Notes: generated by a model not told the origin, from the sequence alone. A DNA stretch of 53,080 nucleotides from DATAXP01 sp036272935 (GCA_036272935.1 DATAXP010000150.1:1-53080); one strand, 5' to 3'; shown: positions 32,428 to 41,854, counted from the first letter of the stretch. Program-made: numbers and translations.

Positions 32428-33995
32428 CGCGTGATGTTCACATCCGCGGCGCCGAGGCCGAAGCCGTCCGTGCCGCGGATGAACACGCGCACGTGACACG
32501 GGCCGTGGGCGTGGCGCGGGACCGGGATCGTCACTTGGAACGCTTCGGCGGTGACCGGCACCGTGGTTGTCGCGAGGCGATGATCGTTCGCGCGGACATA
32601 TTGGCGTTGGTAGATTTCCTGCTCGTCGGGGCTGTCGTCGTAGGTGGTGCGCTGCTGGGCGTCGAACGTGGTGCGATCGCGACGGACGACCAGTTCGACG
32701 ACCGCTTCGCCGGTATGGATTGGACTGTGGACGGCGATCGTCAGCGTGTCGCCCGGCGATGCCTCGGCGGCGGTCGTCACGTCGGCTAGTTCGGCGTGGC
32801 GGATGCGCAGCAGTGGATCGCCGAGCAAGTTGAACAACAGCACGTGCTCGGCCCGCTCCTCGGCCAGATCGGTCCCCAAGGGATTGATCGTCGCGGCAAC
32901 CGAATCGAGCACCCGGCTGCGCAGATCGTCTCGCGCACCAAGCAGCGCCGCTCGCTTGGCGTGCAACAGCACGTCGCCGAGCGTCGCCCGGCGGGCATGC
33001 AGCCACTGGTCGAGCATCTCCGTCCCGAGGACCGCCATCGCGTAGGGCATGGTGACCCGCGAGCCGCAGACCACAGCGACGGGACCGCCGGAACTACGCA
33101 AGAAGTCTTCGCCCAAGCAGCCGCCGGTCGCATCGAACGCGCCGGCGTAGCAGGCCAGGAAGAGTGCGATCGGTGCGTTGTGCGCCGACCGCAGCCGGGG
33201 CGCGTCTCTCGAACTGAGAATCGGATGCGAGCCATCGGGGGCCTGGACCGTGTCGAGCGCCTGCGGTTGGCCGTGGCCCATGTACACCCAGCACAAGCTC
33301 CCTTCGTTGAGCCGGTCGAGCACGGTCTGTCGGAACCGCGCCGGTGCAGGGCAGTACGGGCTTTGCCAACTGGCATAGGTCATCGAAGTGGCGTAGGCGG
33401 CGGGGATTGAGTGGCAGAGGATCGTCTTGGTCGCCGCCTCGAGTGCCAGGTCGGTCAAGCCGCCGAAGCCGCCGATGCCCGCGATAAAATTGATCTGCCG
33501 TCGCCAGGTTCCCAGGTCAACGGAGTGCTCGTAGGCGAGGACCTTGGCGACCATGGTCGAGAGTTCCGCGGCGCTGGCTGCGGGGAGTCGGCCGACGGCG
33601 ATCTCGGGCACGCCATCGGTATCGAGATCGCCGTAGAGATGGTCGCTGGCGATGGTTGGCTCGGAACCAAAGAGCACGTTCACGCGGGCGGCGGGGTAGA
33701 AGGTAGCGACGCAATTCGGCGGGTTCCCGTTCACCGAGGGAGCGTCGCCCACGAGTAGCACATGGCGCAGCGACGGCGCTGAGCCGGCTGCGAAAATCCG
33801 CGACCGCACCTCGGCGGCCGAACCCTGGTTATCGACCACGGCGATCGCGTGCCCTTGAGCGCGGCGGTGCTCGAGCCACGGCGACAACGCGGCACGAAAC
33901 GTCTCGGGGCAGACGACCACCGTATCGGCCGGGGCCGCGTCGGTGGGGTTCGGTGGCGCGCCGACGAGCAGCGCCGCAAGGAGATAGCAAAGCAT
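32424..33995 (-). CDS. Secreted C25 (gingipain-like) peptidase
   Basis: About 523 residues from ATG 33995, which gives a normal signal peptide (MLCYLLAALLVGAPP). A TTG at 34031 would add 12 residues. The caspase-like C25 fold shows LLVGDAPS, GDLDTDGVPEIAVGRLP, the catalytic His in YMGHGQ and the catalytic Cys in LACYAGAFD (His253 and Cys294 counted from the TTG). A beta-sandwich-like region follows at the C-terminus. Such enzymes are cysteine peptidases or sorting factors outside the cell; no type IX sorting domain is evident. It converges with cysNC and diverges from the ceramidase-like gene. Confidence 0.82.
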   Translation of the reverse strand: MLCYLLAALLVGAPPNPTDAAPADTVVVCPETFRAALSPWLEHRRAQGHAIAVVDNQGSAAEVRSRIFAAGSAPSLRHVLLVGDAPSVNGNPPNCVATFYPAARVNVLFGSEPTIASDHLYGDLDTDGVPEIAVGRLPAASAAELSTMVAKVLAYEHSVDLGTWRRQINFIAGIGGFGGLTDLALEAATKTILCHSIPAAYATSMTYASWQSPYCPAPARFRQTVLDRLNEGSLCWVYMGHGQPQALDTVQAPDGSHPILSSRDAPRLRSAHNAPIALFLACYAGAFDATGGCLGEDFLRSSGGPVAVVCGSRVTMPYAMAVLGTEMLDQWLHARRATLGDVLLHAKRAALLGARDDLRSRVLDSVAATINPLGTDLAEERAEHVLLFNLLGDPLLRIRHAELADVTTAAEASPGDTLTIAVHSPIHTGEAVVELVVRRDRTTFDAQQRTTYDDSPDEQEIYQRQYVRANDHRLATTTVPVTAEAFQVTIPVPRHAHGPCHVRVFIRGTDGFGLGAADVNITR

Positions 33996-34109
33996 CAGGG
34001 AACTGTATCGGCCGAGGGGCGATCGGGACAATGGCGCTTTCGTGCTGTCGAGCGTCTATTATATTACAGCGACTCGCCTTCGTTCCCGCCTGGTGCCCCG
34101 GGGTGCCTT

Positions 34110-36533
34110 ATGTCCTGCCTGCATCGCCTGGTTGTGGCAGCGCTCTCGTTGTTGGTCGTCGCGTGTCCCGCGCTGGCGGCACCGCTGCGGATCGCGACGT
34201 TCGAGGTCGACGCCACGCCGCCGCTGGGTTCGCCGTTGTGCGACGGCCTGGTGCCGCCGGCGGAGACGATCGTCGACCGGCTCTCGGTGCGCGGGGTGGT
34301 GCTGCTAAGTGACGAGAAGCCGGTCGTGCTGTGCGCCCTCGATTGGGTGGGGATCGCCAACGGCGGATACGACGCCTTCCGTGAAGCACTGGCCAAGGCG
34401 GCCGGCACCTCGGCCGAGCGGGTGGCGGTCCACTGCCTGCACCAACACGATGCGCCGGGTTGCGACTTCGAGGCCGACGCGCTGCTGGCGAGCCAAGGAC
34501 TCGGTGGCAAGCTGTTCGATCCGGTCTTCGCACGGCGGACGATCGAACGCGTTGCCGCCGCGGTCGGCGAGACAGCCCGCTCACACCAACCGGTGACGCA
34601 TGTCGGCTTCGGACGAGCGAAGGTCGAGCACGTGGCATCGAACCGGCGCGTGCTCGGCCCCGATGGCCGGGTGAAGTATGTGCGCTACAGTGCCACGAGA
34701 GACCCCGTCGTCCGCGCCGAGCCGGAAGGGACGATCGATCCGTACGTGCAGGTGATGAGCTTCTGGAACGAGGCGCGGCCGGTGGCCGCGATCACCTATT
34801 ACGCCACGCATCCGCAGAGTTACTACGGCAAGGGTGGCGTGAGCTGCGACTTCCCGGGGCTAGCTCGCGCGCTGCGCGAGAAAGAGCTACCGGACGTGGT
34901 ACACGTCCACTTCAACGGCGCCAGCGGCAACGTGACGGCGGGCAAATACAACGACGGCGCGCCGGAGAATCGCACCGCCTTGGCGGAGCGTCTGGCGGCG
35001 GGCATGAAGGCGGCGTGGGACAACCAGCGCAAGGAGCCGGTGACGGCCGCCGACGTGCATTGGCGCGTCGAACCGGTGGCGCTGCCGCCGGCTGCGGCGC
35101 TCGAGCGATCGACACTCGAAGCGACCCTTGCCGACTCGGCCGAGAAGCCACTTTTGCGGCTGCGCGCTGCCCGTGACCTGGCGTGGCTCGCGCGTTGCCA
35201 GGCGGGCAAGACGATCGATCTGCAATGTCTTGCGATTGGGCCAGGGCGCGTGGTACACATGCCCGGTGAGTTGTTCATCGACTACCAATTGGCGGCACAG
35301 CAGATGGCTGCCGACCGGCCGGTGCTGATGGCCGCCTACGGCAATTACGGGCCGGGATACATCGGCACCGCGATCGCCTACACGCAGGGCGGCTACGAAA
35401 CGAGCTACGTGTCGCGCGTGGCGCCGGGAGTTGAAGACGTGCTCATGGCCGGCCTGCGGCGGCTCCTCGCCAGTGCGGTGGCTGACTCCTCCGCGGAACG
35501 CACTCCGCAGTATCAGTTCGAGCAGATCACGATCGCCGGCGCCAGCGCCGACGAGCCGATCGCCAAGGGCCTGTCGATCGACAAGGCGGTCGCCTATCTC
35601 GACCACGGTGCGACCGCATGGTCGGGCTCGCGCAAGTGCGTCAGTTGCCACACCAACGGCGTCTACCTGACGGTGCGCCCCGCACTGACGCCGAAACTCG
35701 GCGCTCCCGATCCCGCGATGCGCGAGTTCTTCGTCGACGTGCTCAAGCAGAAACAGGAGTTGCCGGTCGACAAGCTGAAGAAGGCCACGCTGCCCGAGCA
35801 GGTCATCTATTTGGCCGCTGGCCTGGCCGAGTGGGATCGACATGTCACAAAGAGCCTGTCTCCGGAAACCGAGGCGGCGCTGCGGCTGATGCTCGCCGTC
35901 CAACGCGACGACGGCACCTGGGGCGCGAAGACTTGCTGGCCGCCGTACGAGTCGGATTCGTATCACCCGGCAACCGTGGCGGCAATGGCGATGGCCGCCG
36001 CGCCGGGTTGGTTAGATGGGTTGAACGACGACTCGCTAAAGGCCGGCGTCGAGCGGTTGAAGAACTACCTGCGCACCACCGAGCCGCCGCACGATTATGG
36101 CCGCGTGCTCCTATTGTGGAGTGCGGCACGCATGCCGGGGCTGATCGACGACGCACGCCGTGCGGAATTGATCGCGATGCTGCGGCGGCATCAACGATCG
36201 GACGGCGGCTGGTCGATTCGCACCTTCGCCAAGCCCGAGCAGTGGGGCGACGGCGGCCGGGCCGAGCGGCTCCGCGAAGAGGCAAGCTTTGACAACCCCG
36301 AAAGCGACGGGCATATGAGTGGATTAGCCCTGGTGGTGCTCGGTGAGCATGGCGTGAAAGCCGATGATCCGGCGATCGCACGCGGCCTGGCATGGCTCGC
36401 GTCGCATCAGCGCGTGTCGGGGCGCTGGTGGACGCGCTCGCTGAACACCGACAACTACCACTTCATCACGTTCAGCGGCACCGCGTTCCCGCTGCTGGCC
36501 TTGGCCGTGCATGATCGAGAGCCCGGCGAATGA
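34110..36533 (+). CDS. Fusion: neutral-ceramidase-like domain + c-heme site + terpene-cyclase-fold domain
   Basis: 807 residues with a signal peptide (LVVAALSLLVVACPALAAP). Residues about 25-470 resemble the neutral/alkaline ceramidase superfamily: FEVDATPPLGSPLCDG, HCLHQHDAPG as a metal-binding His region, THPQSYYGKG, and the FNGASGNVTAGKY block. A CxxCH motif (CVSCH) lies near residue 510 and could bind heme c covalently. Residues about 560-800 look like an alpha/alpha-toroid of the squalene-cyclase/prenyltransferase fold (QRDDGTWG, RSDGGWSI, HQRVSGRWWTRSLNT). The latter two parts are common together in Planctomycetota; fusion to the hydrolase is unusual. Substrate unknown. Confidence 0.8.
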   Translation: MSCLHRLVVAALSLLVVACPALAAPLRIATFEVDATPPLGSPLCDGLVPPAETIVDRLSVRGVVLLSDEKPVVLCALDWVGIANGGYDAFREALAKAAGTSAERVAVHCLHQHDAPGCDFEADALLASQGLGGKLFDPVFARRTIERVAAAVGETARSHQPVTHVGFGRAKVEHVASNRRVLGPDGRVKYVRYSATRDPVVRAEPEGTIDPYVQVMSFWNEARPVAAITYYATHPQSYYGKGGVSCDFPGLARALREKELPDVVHVHFNGASGNVTAGKYNDGAPENRTALAERLAAGMKAAWDNQRKEPVTAADVHWRVEPVALPPAAALERSTLEATLADSAEKPLLRLRAARDLAWLARCQAGKTIDLQCLAIGPGRVVHMPGELFIDYQLAAQQMAADRPVLMAAYGNYGPGYIGTAIAYTQGGYETSYVSRVAPGVEDVLMAGLRRLLASAVADSSAERTPQYQFEQITIAGASADEPIAKGLSIDKAVAYLDHGATAWSGSRKCVSCHTNGVYLTVRPALTPKLGAPDPAMREFFVDVLKQKQELPVDKLKKATLPEQVIYLAAGLAEWDRHVTKSLSPETEAALRLMLAVQRDDGTWGAKTCWPPYESDSYHPATVAAMAMAAAPGWLDGLNDDSLKAGVERLKNYLRTTEPPHDYGRVLLLWSAARMPGLIDDARRAELIAMLRRHQRSDGGWSIRTFAKPEQWGDGGRAERLREEASFDNPESDGHMSGLALVVLGEHGVKADDPAIARGLAWLASHQRVSGRWWTRSLNTDNYHFITFSGTAFPLLALAVHDREPGE

Positions 36534-36600
36534 CGAGCGTCGGCGCGGCTGTTAGATTACATCTAGGCGCACGACGACGTCGCCCCGCCTAGGACCTTCT

Positions 36601-36900
36601 TTGCTGGAGCCAGATGTGGACGATCAATCGCATCAACCGTCGAATGCCAGCGCGGCTAGTTCCGGTGAAGCCATCTCGCCGGAGACGCTCAAGCTGGCGT
36701 ACAAAGCGTTCAAGAAGCGACTCAAGCTAACGCGGCTCGATCACGAATCGCGCATCGGCCGCAGTCCGATGAGCTCCGGTGGGAATTCGAGCATCGTCGG
36801 CATCGTCCCACCGGATCAGTATCCACGGGCGGTCTGGGACGAGTTGGTGCAGCAAGGCAAGCTCAAGCGCGCCGGAGGCGGTCTGTACACGATGCCGTGA
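36601..36900 (+). CDS. Small conserved hypothetical protein
   Basis: 99 residues counted from TTG 36601; no in-frame ATG is available near the start, and a GTG at 36616 is an alternative. The first 25 residues are Ser/Ala-rich. The rest (LAYKAFKKRLKLTRLDHESR and later IPPDQYPRAVWDELV-like sequence) forms a compact basic domain seen in many planctomycetes, without known function. It has no signal peptide. It lies alone after the fusion gene and converges with rfbA across an inverted repeat. Confidence 0.65.
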   Translation: MLEPDVDDQSHQPSNASAASSGEAISPETLKLAYKAFKKRLKLTRLDHESRIGRSPMSSGGNSSIVGIVPPDQYPRAVWDELVQQGKLKRAGGGLYTMP

Positions 36901-36918
36901 GCCGCGCTAGCTAAGCAG

Positions 36919-36990
36919 ATGATTCACCACGGAGAAAACACGGAGCAGCAATTCGATTGCTCCGCGGCTCCTCTGTACCTCTGTGGTTCT
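36919..36990. repeat. GATTCACCACGGAG inverted repeat
   Basis: GATGATTCACCACGGAG on the left and CTCTGTACCTCTGTGGTTC on the right form an imperfect inverted repeat between two convergent genes. The left end is nearly the same as that of the element at 50690-50875, including the outer GATGATTCACCAC. A position between converging genes fits a two-way terminator or a dispersed repeat. Confidence 0.85.
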
Positions 36991-37010
36991 TCCGCTGCTG
37001 AATAGTCTGC

Positions 37011-37892
37011 CTACATCGACAAAAGGTCGCGCAGATATTGGCCGTAGGCGTTCTTCGTCGCGTCGGCCAAAACGCGGAGCTGGTCGGCGTTGATGAAGCC
37101 CTTGTGGTACGCCACCTCTTCAATGCAAGCGATCTTCAAGCCCTGGCGGGCCTCAATCGTTTCGATGAACGTCGAGGCTTGCAGCAGCGACTCGTGCGTG
37201 CCGGTGTCGAGCCACGCGCTGCCGCGACCGAGGTGCGCGACGCGCAGTTGGCCGCGCTCCATGTAAGCACGGTTCACGTCGGTGATCTCCAGCTCGCCGC
37301 GCGGCGACGGCTTGAGCTTCGCAGCGATGTCGACCACCTGGTTGTCGTAGAAATACAGCCCCGTCACGGCCAGATGCGACTTGGGCTTGGCCGGCTTCTC
37401 TTCCAACGAAATGGCTTTGCCCGAGGCGTCGACTTCCACGACGCCGTAACGCTGCGGGTCCTTGACCAGGTACGAGAACACCGTGGCGCCGGCCGGCCGG
37501 CTGGCCGCTTCGATCAACGCTCCTTGCAGACCGTGGCCGTAGAAGATGTTGTCGCCTAGGACCAGGGCGACGCAATCGCGGCCAACGAACTCGCGGCCGA
37601 TGATGAATGCCTGGGCCAATCCTTCGGGCTTCGGCTGCGTGGCGTAGGCGATGTGCAAGCCGACCTGGCTGCCGTCGCCGAGCAAGCGTTCGAAGCCGGC
37701 ACGGTCCTCGGGCGTGGTGATGATTAGAGTCTCGCGGATGCCCGCCAGCATCAGCACCGAGAGCGGATAGTAGATCATCGGCTTGTCGTAGACCGGCAGC
37801 AGCTGCTTGCTGACGGCCCGGGTGACCGGGTGCAGACGCGTCCCCGATCCACCGGCGAGGATGATCCCCTTCTTGAAGCACGCTTCAGCCAT
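37011..37892 (-). CDS. rfbA: Glucose-1-phosphate thymidylyltransferase
   Basis: 293 residues; forms dTDP-glucose from dTTP and glucose 1-phosphate, the first step to dTDP-rhamnose. The nucleotide-binding GIILAGGSGTRLHPVT, KPMIYYPLS and ALVLGDNIFYG motifs are clear, as is WLDTGTHESL. It is separated by one base from rfbB, so the two are co-translated. Full length compared with characterised homologues. Confidence 0.96.
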   Translation of the reverse strand: MAEACFKKGIILAGGSGTRLHPVTRAVSKQLLPVYDKPMIYYPLSVLMLAGIRETLIITTPEDRAGFERLLGDGSQVGLHIAYATQPKPEGLAQAFIIGREFVGRDCVALVLGDNIFYGHGLQGALIEAASRPAGATVFSYLVKDPQRYGVVEVDASGKAISLEEKPAKPKSHLAVTGLYFYDNQVVDIAAKLKPSPRGELEITDVNRAYMERGQLRVAHLGRGSAWLDTGTHESLLQASTFIETIEARQGLKIACIEEVAYHKGFINADQLRVLADATKNAYGQYLRDLLSM

Positions 37893-37893
37893 C

Positions 37894-38967
37894 TCAAGCC
37901 CTCGACACCGACAAGCCCAGCCGCTCGCGCCGATACACGCCGCTGGTCACCCGCTGGGCCCAGCGCGGGTTGTGCAGATACCAGTCGACCGTGCGCAGCA
38001 GACCGGAGGTGAAATCTTGCTTCGGCCGCCAGCCAAGTTCGCGCTCGATCTTCGAAGCGTCGATCGCGTAGCGGCGATCGTGGCCAGGACGATCACGCAC
38101 ATAGGTGATCAGCGACCGACACGGGGCGTGGCTCAGCCCCGGGCGCAGGCGGTCGACCGTGTCGCAGATCGTCTCGACGACCGACAGATTCGTCTGTTCG
38201 TTATTGCCACCGACGTTGTACGTCTCGCCAGTCGTGCCGCCGCCGAGCACGGTGCGGATCGCCTCGCAGTGATCCTCGACGTACAGCCAATCGCGGATGT
38301 TCTGCCCGTCGCCGTAGACCGGCAGCGGCTTGCCCTCCAGGGCATTGAGAATCATCAGCGGGATCAGCTTCTCGGGAAACTGGTACGGCCCGTAATTGTT
38401 CGAGCAGTTGGTCACGAGCGTCGGCAGGCCGTAGGTATGGTGGTACGCGCGGACGAAGTGGTCGCTGGCGGCCTTCGAGGCGGAATAGGGCGAGTTCGGC
38501 GAGTACGGGGTCGTCTCGGTGAACAGCCCTTCGGCACCCAGCGAGCCGTACACCTCGTCGGTCGAGACGTGCAAGAACCGGAACGCCGAGCGTTGTGGTT
38601 CAGCGAGGCTGGCCCAATAGTGCCGGGCCGCTTCGAGCATCCGGAACGTGCCGACCACGTTCGTCTGCACGAACGTGCCGGGGGAGTCGATCGAGCGGTC
38701 AACGTGACTTTCGGCAGCGAAGTTGACGATCGCCCGGGGTTGATGCTCTTCAAGCAGTTGGGCGATCAGAGCGCCGTCGGCAATGTCGCCTTCGACCAGC
38801 GTGTGACGGGGATCGTCGATCGCCACGTCCAGCGAATCGAGATTGCCGGCGTACGTGAGTAGATCGACGTTCACCAGCGCGTCGTCTTCCTCGGCCAGCC
38901 ACTGCCGGACAAAGTTGCTGCCGATGAAACCTGCTCCGCCGGTGATCAAAACAGTTGATTTCGCCAT
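37894..38967 (-). CDS. rfbB: dTDP-glucose 4,6-dehydratase
   Basis: 357-residue NAD-dependent extended SDR converting dTDP-glucose to dTDP-4-keto-6-deoxyglucose. LITGGAGFIGSNF (8-20) binds NAD. HVSTDEVYG contains the catalytic Asp-Glu pair; YSASK has the Tyr and Lys. ENHCEAI-like sequence (EDHCEAI) and NVGGNNEQ also match. Next in the pathway, rfbC lies 171 bases upstream on the same strand. No rfbD reductase gene is found in the window. Confidence 0.95.
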   Translation of the reverse strand: MAKSTVLITGGAGFIGSNFVRQWLAEEDDALVNVDLLTYAGNLDSLDVAIDDPRHTLVEGDIADGALIAQLLEEHQPRAIVNFAAESHVDRSIDSPGTFVQTNVVGTFRMLEAARHYWASLAEPQRSAFRFLHVSTDEVYGSLGAEGLFTETTPYSPNSPYSASKAASDHFVRAYHHTYGLPTLVTNCSNNYGPYQFPEKLIPLMILNALEGKPLPVYGDGQNIRDWLYVEDHCEAIRTVLGGGTTGETYNVGGNNEQTNLSVVETICDTVDRLRPGLSHAPCRSLITYVRDRPGHDRRYAIDASKIERELGWRPKQDFTSGLLRTVDWYLHNPRWAQRVTSGVYRRERLGLSVSRA

Positions 38968-39138
38968 GAACTACCGCTCAACGAGGGAATCGTGATTACA
39001 ACTTGTGGCGACGAGCGATGCGAAAGCTCTAGGAGGGCTCCAACGAGTATGGCCGGAATCGGCCCAAAACGCAACGGAAAAGGCGAGGTCATTGGCCTGC
39101 GCCGCTGCGCAATTCCTAACAATCGTCACTGCCATTCG

Positions 39139-39687
39139 TCACGCCGGCAAATTTTCGGGGCGCGCATCGGCGAGGTGCGGATTGGCCATGTCGCGCGGCG
39201 ACAGGGTCACATCGCTAATCGGCCAGCGGATGCCGATCGCCGGATCGTTCCATAGAAGGCCGCGCTCGGAGGCCGGATGATAGTAGTCGGTCGTCTTGTA
39301 GATGACGTCGGCCGTTTCCGAGAGCACGCAGAAGCCGTGGGCGAACCCTGGCGGCACGTACATTTGCCGATGGCTCGTGTCGTCGAGCACGGCGCCGAAC
39401 CAGCGGCCGAACGTCGGCGAGCCGCGGCGCACGTCGACCGCCACATCGAAGATTTCGCCGCGGGCGGCGCGCACGAGCTTGCCCTGGGCGTGCTCGAGCT
39501 GGTAATGCAGTCCGCGCAACACGCCGCGGCGCGAGCGTGAATGGTTGTCCTGCACGAATGCGCCGTCGATGCCCAAGTCGTGCAGCCATTGGCCGCGGAA
39601 CACTTCGACGAAGAAGCCGCGGTGATCGCCGTGGACGGCAGGCTCGACGAGGATCACGCCGGGCAACTCGGTGGGAACGATTCGCAT
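39139..39687 (-). CDS. rfbC: dTDP-4-dehydrorhamnose 3,5-epimerase
   Basis: 182-residue cupin enzyme. The first part (GVILVEPAVHGDHRGFFVEVF) and RGLHYQ with the catalytic His, then VAVDVRRGSPTFG and YVPPGFAHGF, are all hallmarks of RfbC. It acts after RfbB to invert C3 and C5. It is the first of the three dTDP-sugar genes on the minus strand, so it may head their transcript. Confidence 0.95.
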   Translation of the reverse strand: MRIVPTELPGVILVEPAVHGDHRGFFVEVFRGQWLHDLGIDGAFVQDNHSRSRRGVLRGLHYQLEHAQGKLVRAARGEIFDVAVDVRRGSPTFGRWFGAVLDDTSHRQMYVPPGFAHGFCVLSETADVIYKTTDYYHPASERGLLWNDPAIGIRWPISDVTLSPRDMANPHLADARPENLPA

Positions 39688-39815
39688 GCGGGAGAAAGCA
39701 ACTTGTCCGTCGAAAAAGCGCCTGCTAGCAAAACTCTGAACCGCGGCCCGCGCCGTGTCAAGACTTCTCAGCGCAGTTCTTCGCGCGCTCGGTGATGGCG
39801 GATGACAAACTCTCT

Positions 39816-39844
39816 TTGCGCCGCGCCGACGCAGAGCGTATAAT
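39816..39844 (+). promoter_or_regulatory. Putative sigma-70 promoter for the DUF2617 gene
   Basis: TTGCGC at 39816-39821, a 17-base spacer and a perfect TATAAT at 39839-39844. The start codon of the downstream gene is 83 bases further on. Spacing and the -10 box are ideal; the -35 box matches the consensus at three or four positions. Confidence 0.5.
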
Positions 39845-39926
39845 GAGCCTCGCGCACGCCGGTCAACAACTCTAGCGACGACAGAAACCTTCCCGAATCA
39901 AGCCAGCCACGCAAGGAACGACTGCC

Positions 39927-40466
39927 GTGCTCTCTGTTCGACCCAAGGCCACGGAACTGGTGTTCCAACTGTACGGTAGGAGCTTGCACCCCGAGTTGTT
40001 CGAGATCCAGACGTCGCGCAGCGTGGAGCGCGGCGATTACCGGGCAACGATCGACATCACCAGCGCCGGCCACGTGATCGCCTGGAGATACCAGGCGATG
40101 ACGCTCACCGAGGTGTGCACTGCCGCGGAACATCCGCTGCCGCAAAAGCGCCGCCTGCTGTCGTACCGGCTGCGCGGCGAGCGCAACGATCGGTTCGAAT
40201 GCCACGGCGGCGTGACGTACCAGATGAGCTTTCAGCTCGAGACCGTTCCGCCCGAGGTGTTCTGGAACTTGCAGCAGGAATTGATGAACGACGGCGAATT
40301 GCACGGCATGCTGCACCGTTTTTCGTCGAGCGGCCGGTTGGCCCTGGGTGCGCTGAGCTACGTACACGTCGAGACGCGGAATCGCAGCCTGCTGGTGCAG
40401 GCGTTCCATACGTTCCCCGACGATTTCGCGATCGTGAAAAGCCAGTCGCTGTACGAGATGGCGTGA
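39927..40466 (+). CDS. DUF2617 family protein
   Basis: 179 residues, soluble, function unknown. The sequence ELVFQLYGRSLHPELFEIQ and the later LSYRLRGERNDRFECHGGV with YQMSFQLETVPPEVF are the features by which I recognise the DUF2617 family of Planctomycetota. The start is GTG 39927 with AAGGA nine bases upstream. It converges with the histidine kinase gene. A promoter with a perfect -10 box lies upstream. Confidence 0.85.
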   Translation: MLSVRPKATELVFQLYGRSLHPELFEIQTSRSVERGDYRATIDITSAGHVIAWRYQAMTLTEVCTAAEHPLPQKRRLLSYRLRGERNDRFECHGGVTYQMSFQLETVPPEVFWNLQQELMNDGELHGMLHRFSSSGRLALGALSYVHVETRNRSLLVQAFHTFPDDFAIVKSQSLYEMA

Positions 40467-40502
40467 TGGCTTGCACTGGCCCGCCGCGGCGGGCGGCACC
40501 CG

Positions 40503-41333
40503 CTAAGCGATCGTTGGCGCGGCGGCTACTGGTGCGGCAGACGGTGACACGAGCGGTTCCGTTGCAGCGGCTGTGGCCTTCGCGGCCGTCGGCAACTTGA
40601 TGATAAACGCTGTCCCAACGCCAGGCGTACTCTCGACGCGAATCTTGCCGCGGTGCGCTTCGACGATGTCGCGGCAGGTCGCCAGTCCCAGGCCGGTGCC
40701 CCCTTTGCCCGAGGCATCGGGACCGCTCTTCGTGGTGAAGAACGGATCGAAGATTTTTCGCAGATGCTCCGGAGCGATGCCGCTGCCGGTATCGCGCACC
40801 GAGAGCTCGACGGTTTGCGTCGGCTCGTCGAGCGCCAATTGCACGGTGATCCGTCCGCCTTTCGGCATCGCCTGGCGCGCGTTGATCAACAGGTTCATCA
40901 GAATCTGCTGAATCTGGCTGCGGTTGGCCCAGACCGGCGGCACGCTGGGCAGTTTCGTCTCGAGCTTCACGCGGTACTTGGTCATTTCGCGCTCGAGCAA
41001 CTCGAGCGTGTCGACCGCCAGGCGCGCCAGATCGGTCGACTCGAATGCCTGGCCGCTTTTGCGTGCCACGCCAAGCACGCCGCTGGTGATCCGCGCCGCG
41101 CGTTGGGAGGCAGAGAGAATCTTGTCGAACGCCTTGTCGCGCGTGGCGGCGTCGTGATGACGCACGCCCATTTTGGCGTAGTTGATGATCGTCATCAGCA
41201 CGTTGTTGAATTCGTGCGTGGTAGTGCCGACCAGCTCGCCGAGCATCGCCATCTTCTGCGCCGCGGCCAACTGTTGCTTGAGCGCCGCTAACTGCTGCTC
41301 GAGCTTCACGTCGCGCGACTCGTCGGCAGACAT
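40503..41333 (-). CDS. Soluble sensor histidine kinase
   Basis: About 276 residues from ATG 41333, which follows a GAGG. A short coiled coil (residues 9-27) leads to the dimerisation/phosphoacceptor helix with His40 in GTTTHEFNNVL. The ATPase domain has an N box (LMNLLINARQAM), the G1 box VRDTGSGIAPE, the F box FDPFFTTK and the G2 box GTGLGLA. There is no sensor or membrane domain and no response regulator gene beside it, so it is an orphan kinase, possibly guided by a partner protein. The Ala/Pro-rich tail of about 25 residues is not conserved sequence. Confidence 0.9.
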   Translation of the reverse strand: MSADESRDVKLEQQLAALKQQLAAAQKMAMLGELVGTTTHEFNNVLMTIINYAKMGVRHHDAATRDKAFDKILSASQRAARITSGVLGVARKSGQAFESTDLARLAVDTLELLEREMTKYRVKLETKLPSVPPVWANRSQIQQILMNLLINARQAMPKGGRITVQLALDEPTQTVELSVRDTGSGIAPEHLRKIFDPFFTTKSGPDASGKGGTGLGLATCRDIVEAHRGKIRVESTPGVGTAFIIKLPTAAKATAAATEPLVSPSAAPVAAAPTIA

Positions 41334-41491
41334 GTAGGCCTCGTATTCGAGTGAACCCGGCCCAGAGCGCATGCCGATAACGCACTTATTGGCGACGTCG
41401 CGCTGGTATGCCAGCATCCGAGGGATGCGGCATGTAACGCACGGTGCTCGGCGGAGTTAGCGGGGCGCAGACAGTTATCGTCACAATCGTC

Positions 41492-41520
41492 TGGGCAACT
41501 AAAGCGCATCGGCCTACAAT
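41492..41520 (+). promoter_or_regulatory. Putative promoter of the small gene at 41576
   Basis: TGGGCA at 41492-41497, 17 bases, then TACAAT at 41515-41520. The start codon is 55 bases downstream. The match to consensus is moderate. Confidence 0.35.
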
Positions 41521-41575
41521 CTCGCCCCTTAACAACCGCAAGGCCAAGGGCTTTGGTCGGACTGGAGAAGCTGCG

Positions 41576-41833
41576 ATGCACACGGTTGAGTTGCTGGATC
41601 ACGCCCTGGAGGCCGCCGTTCGACTCGGCTTCAAGATTCGTCAGGACTGGTTGGGCGGAAGCTGGGGCGTTTGCGAGATTCGCGGACAGCGCTGGATATT
41701 CCTCGATGTCGCCCAGAGCGCGACCGAGCGGCTGTCGCTGGTGATCGACACGATTCGCGACGAACCGGGGCTGCACCGCATGACGCTAATCCCCGATCTA
41801 GCCCGGCTGCTCGACATGCGGCTGACGGCGTAG
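41576..41833 (+). CDS. Small hypothetical protein
   Basis: 85 residues from ATG 41576, with GGAGA nine bases upstream. The predicted fold is mixed: a helix (HTVELLDHALEAAVRLGFKI), then strands including CEIRGQRWIFLDV. Composition is ordinary for a soluble protein. It resembles a short conserved planctomycete family but I know no function. It converges with nadD; a perfect hairpin separates the two stops. Confidence 0.7.
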   Translation: MHTVELLDHALEAAVRLGFKIRQDWLGGSWGVCEIRGQRWIFLDVAQSATERLSLVIDTIRDEPGLHRMTLIPDLARLLDMRLTA

Positions 41834-41854
41834 GGGGACGGCCGCCGAGAATGA

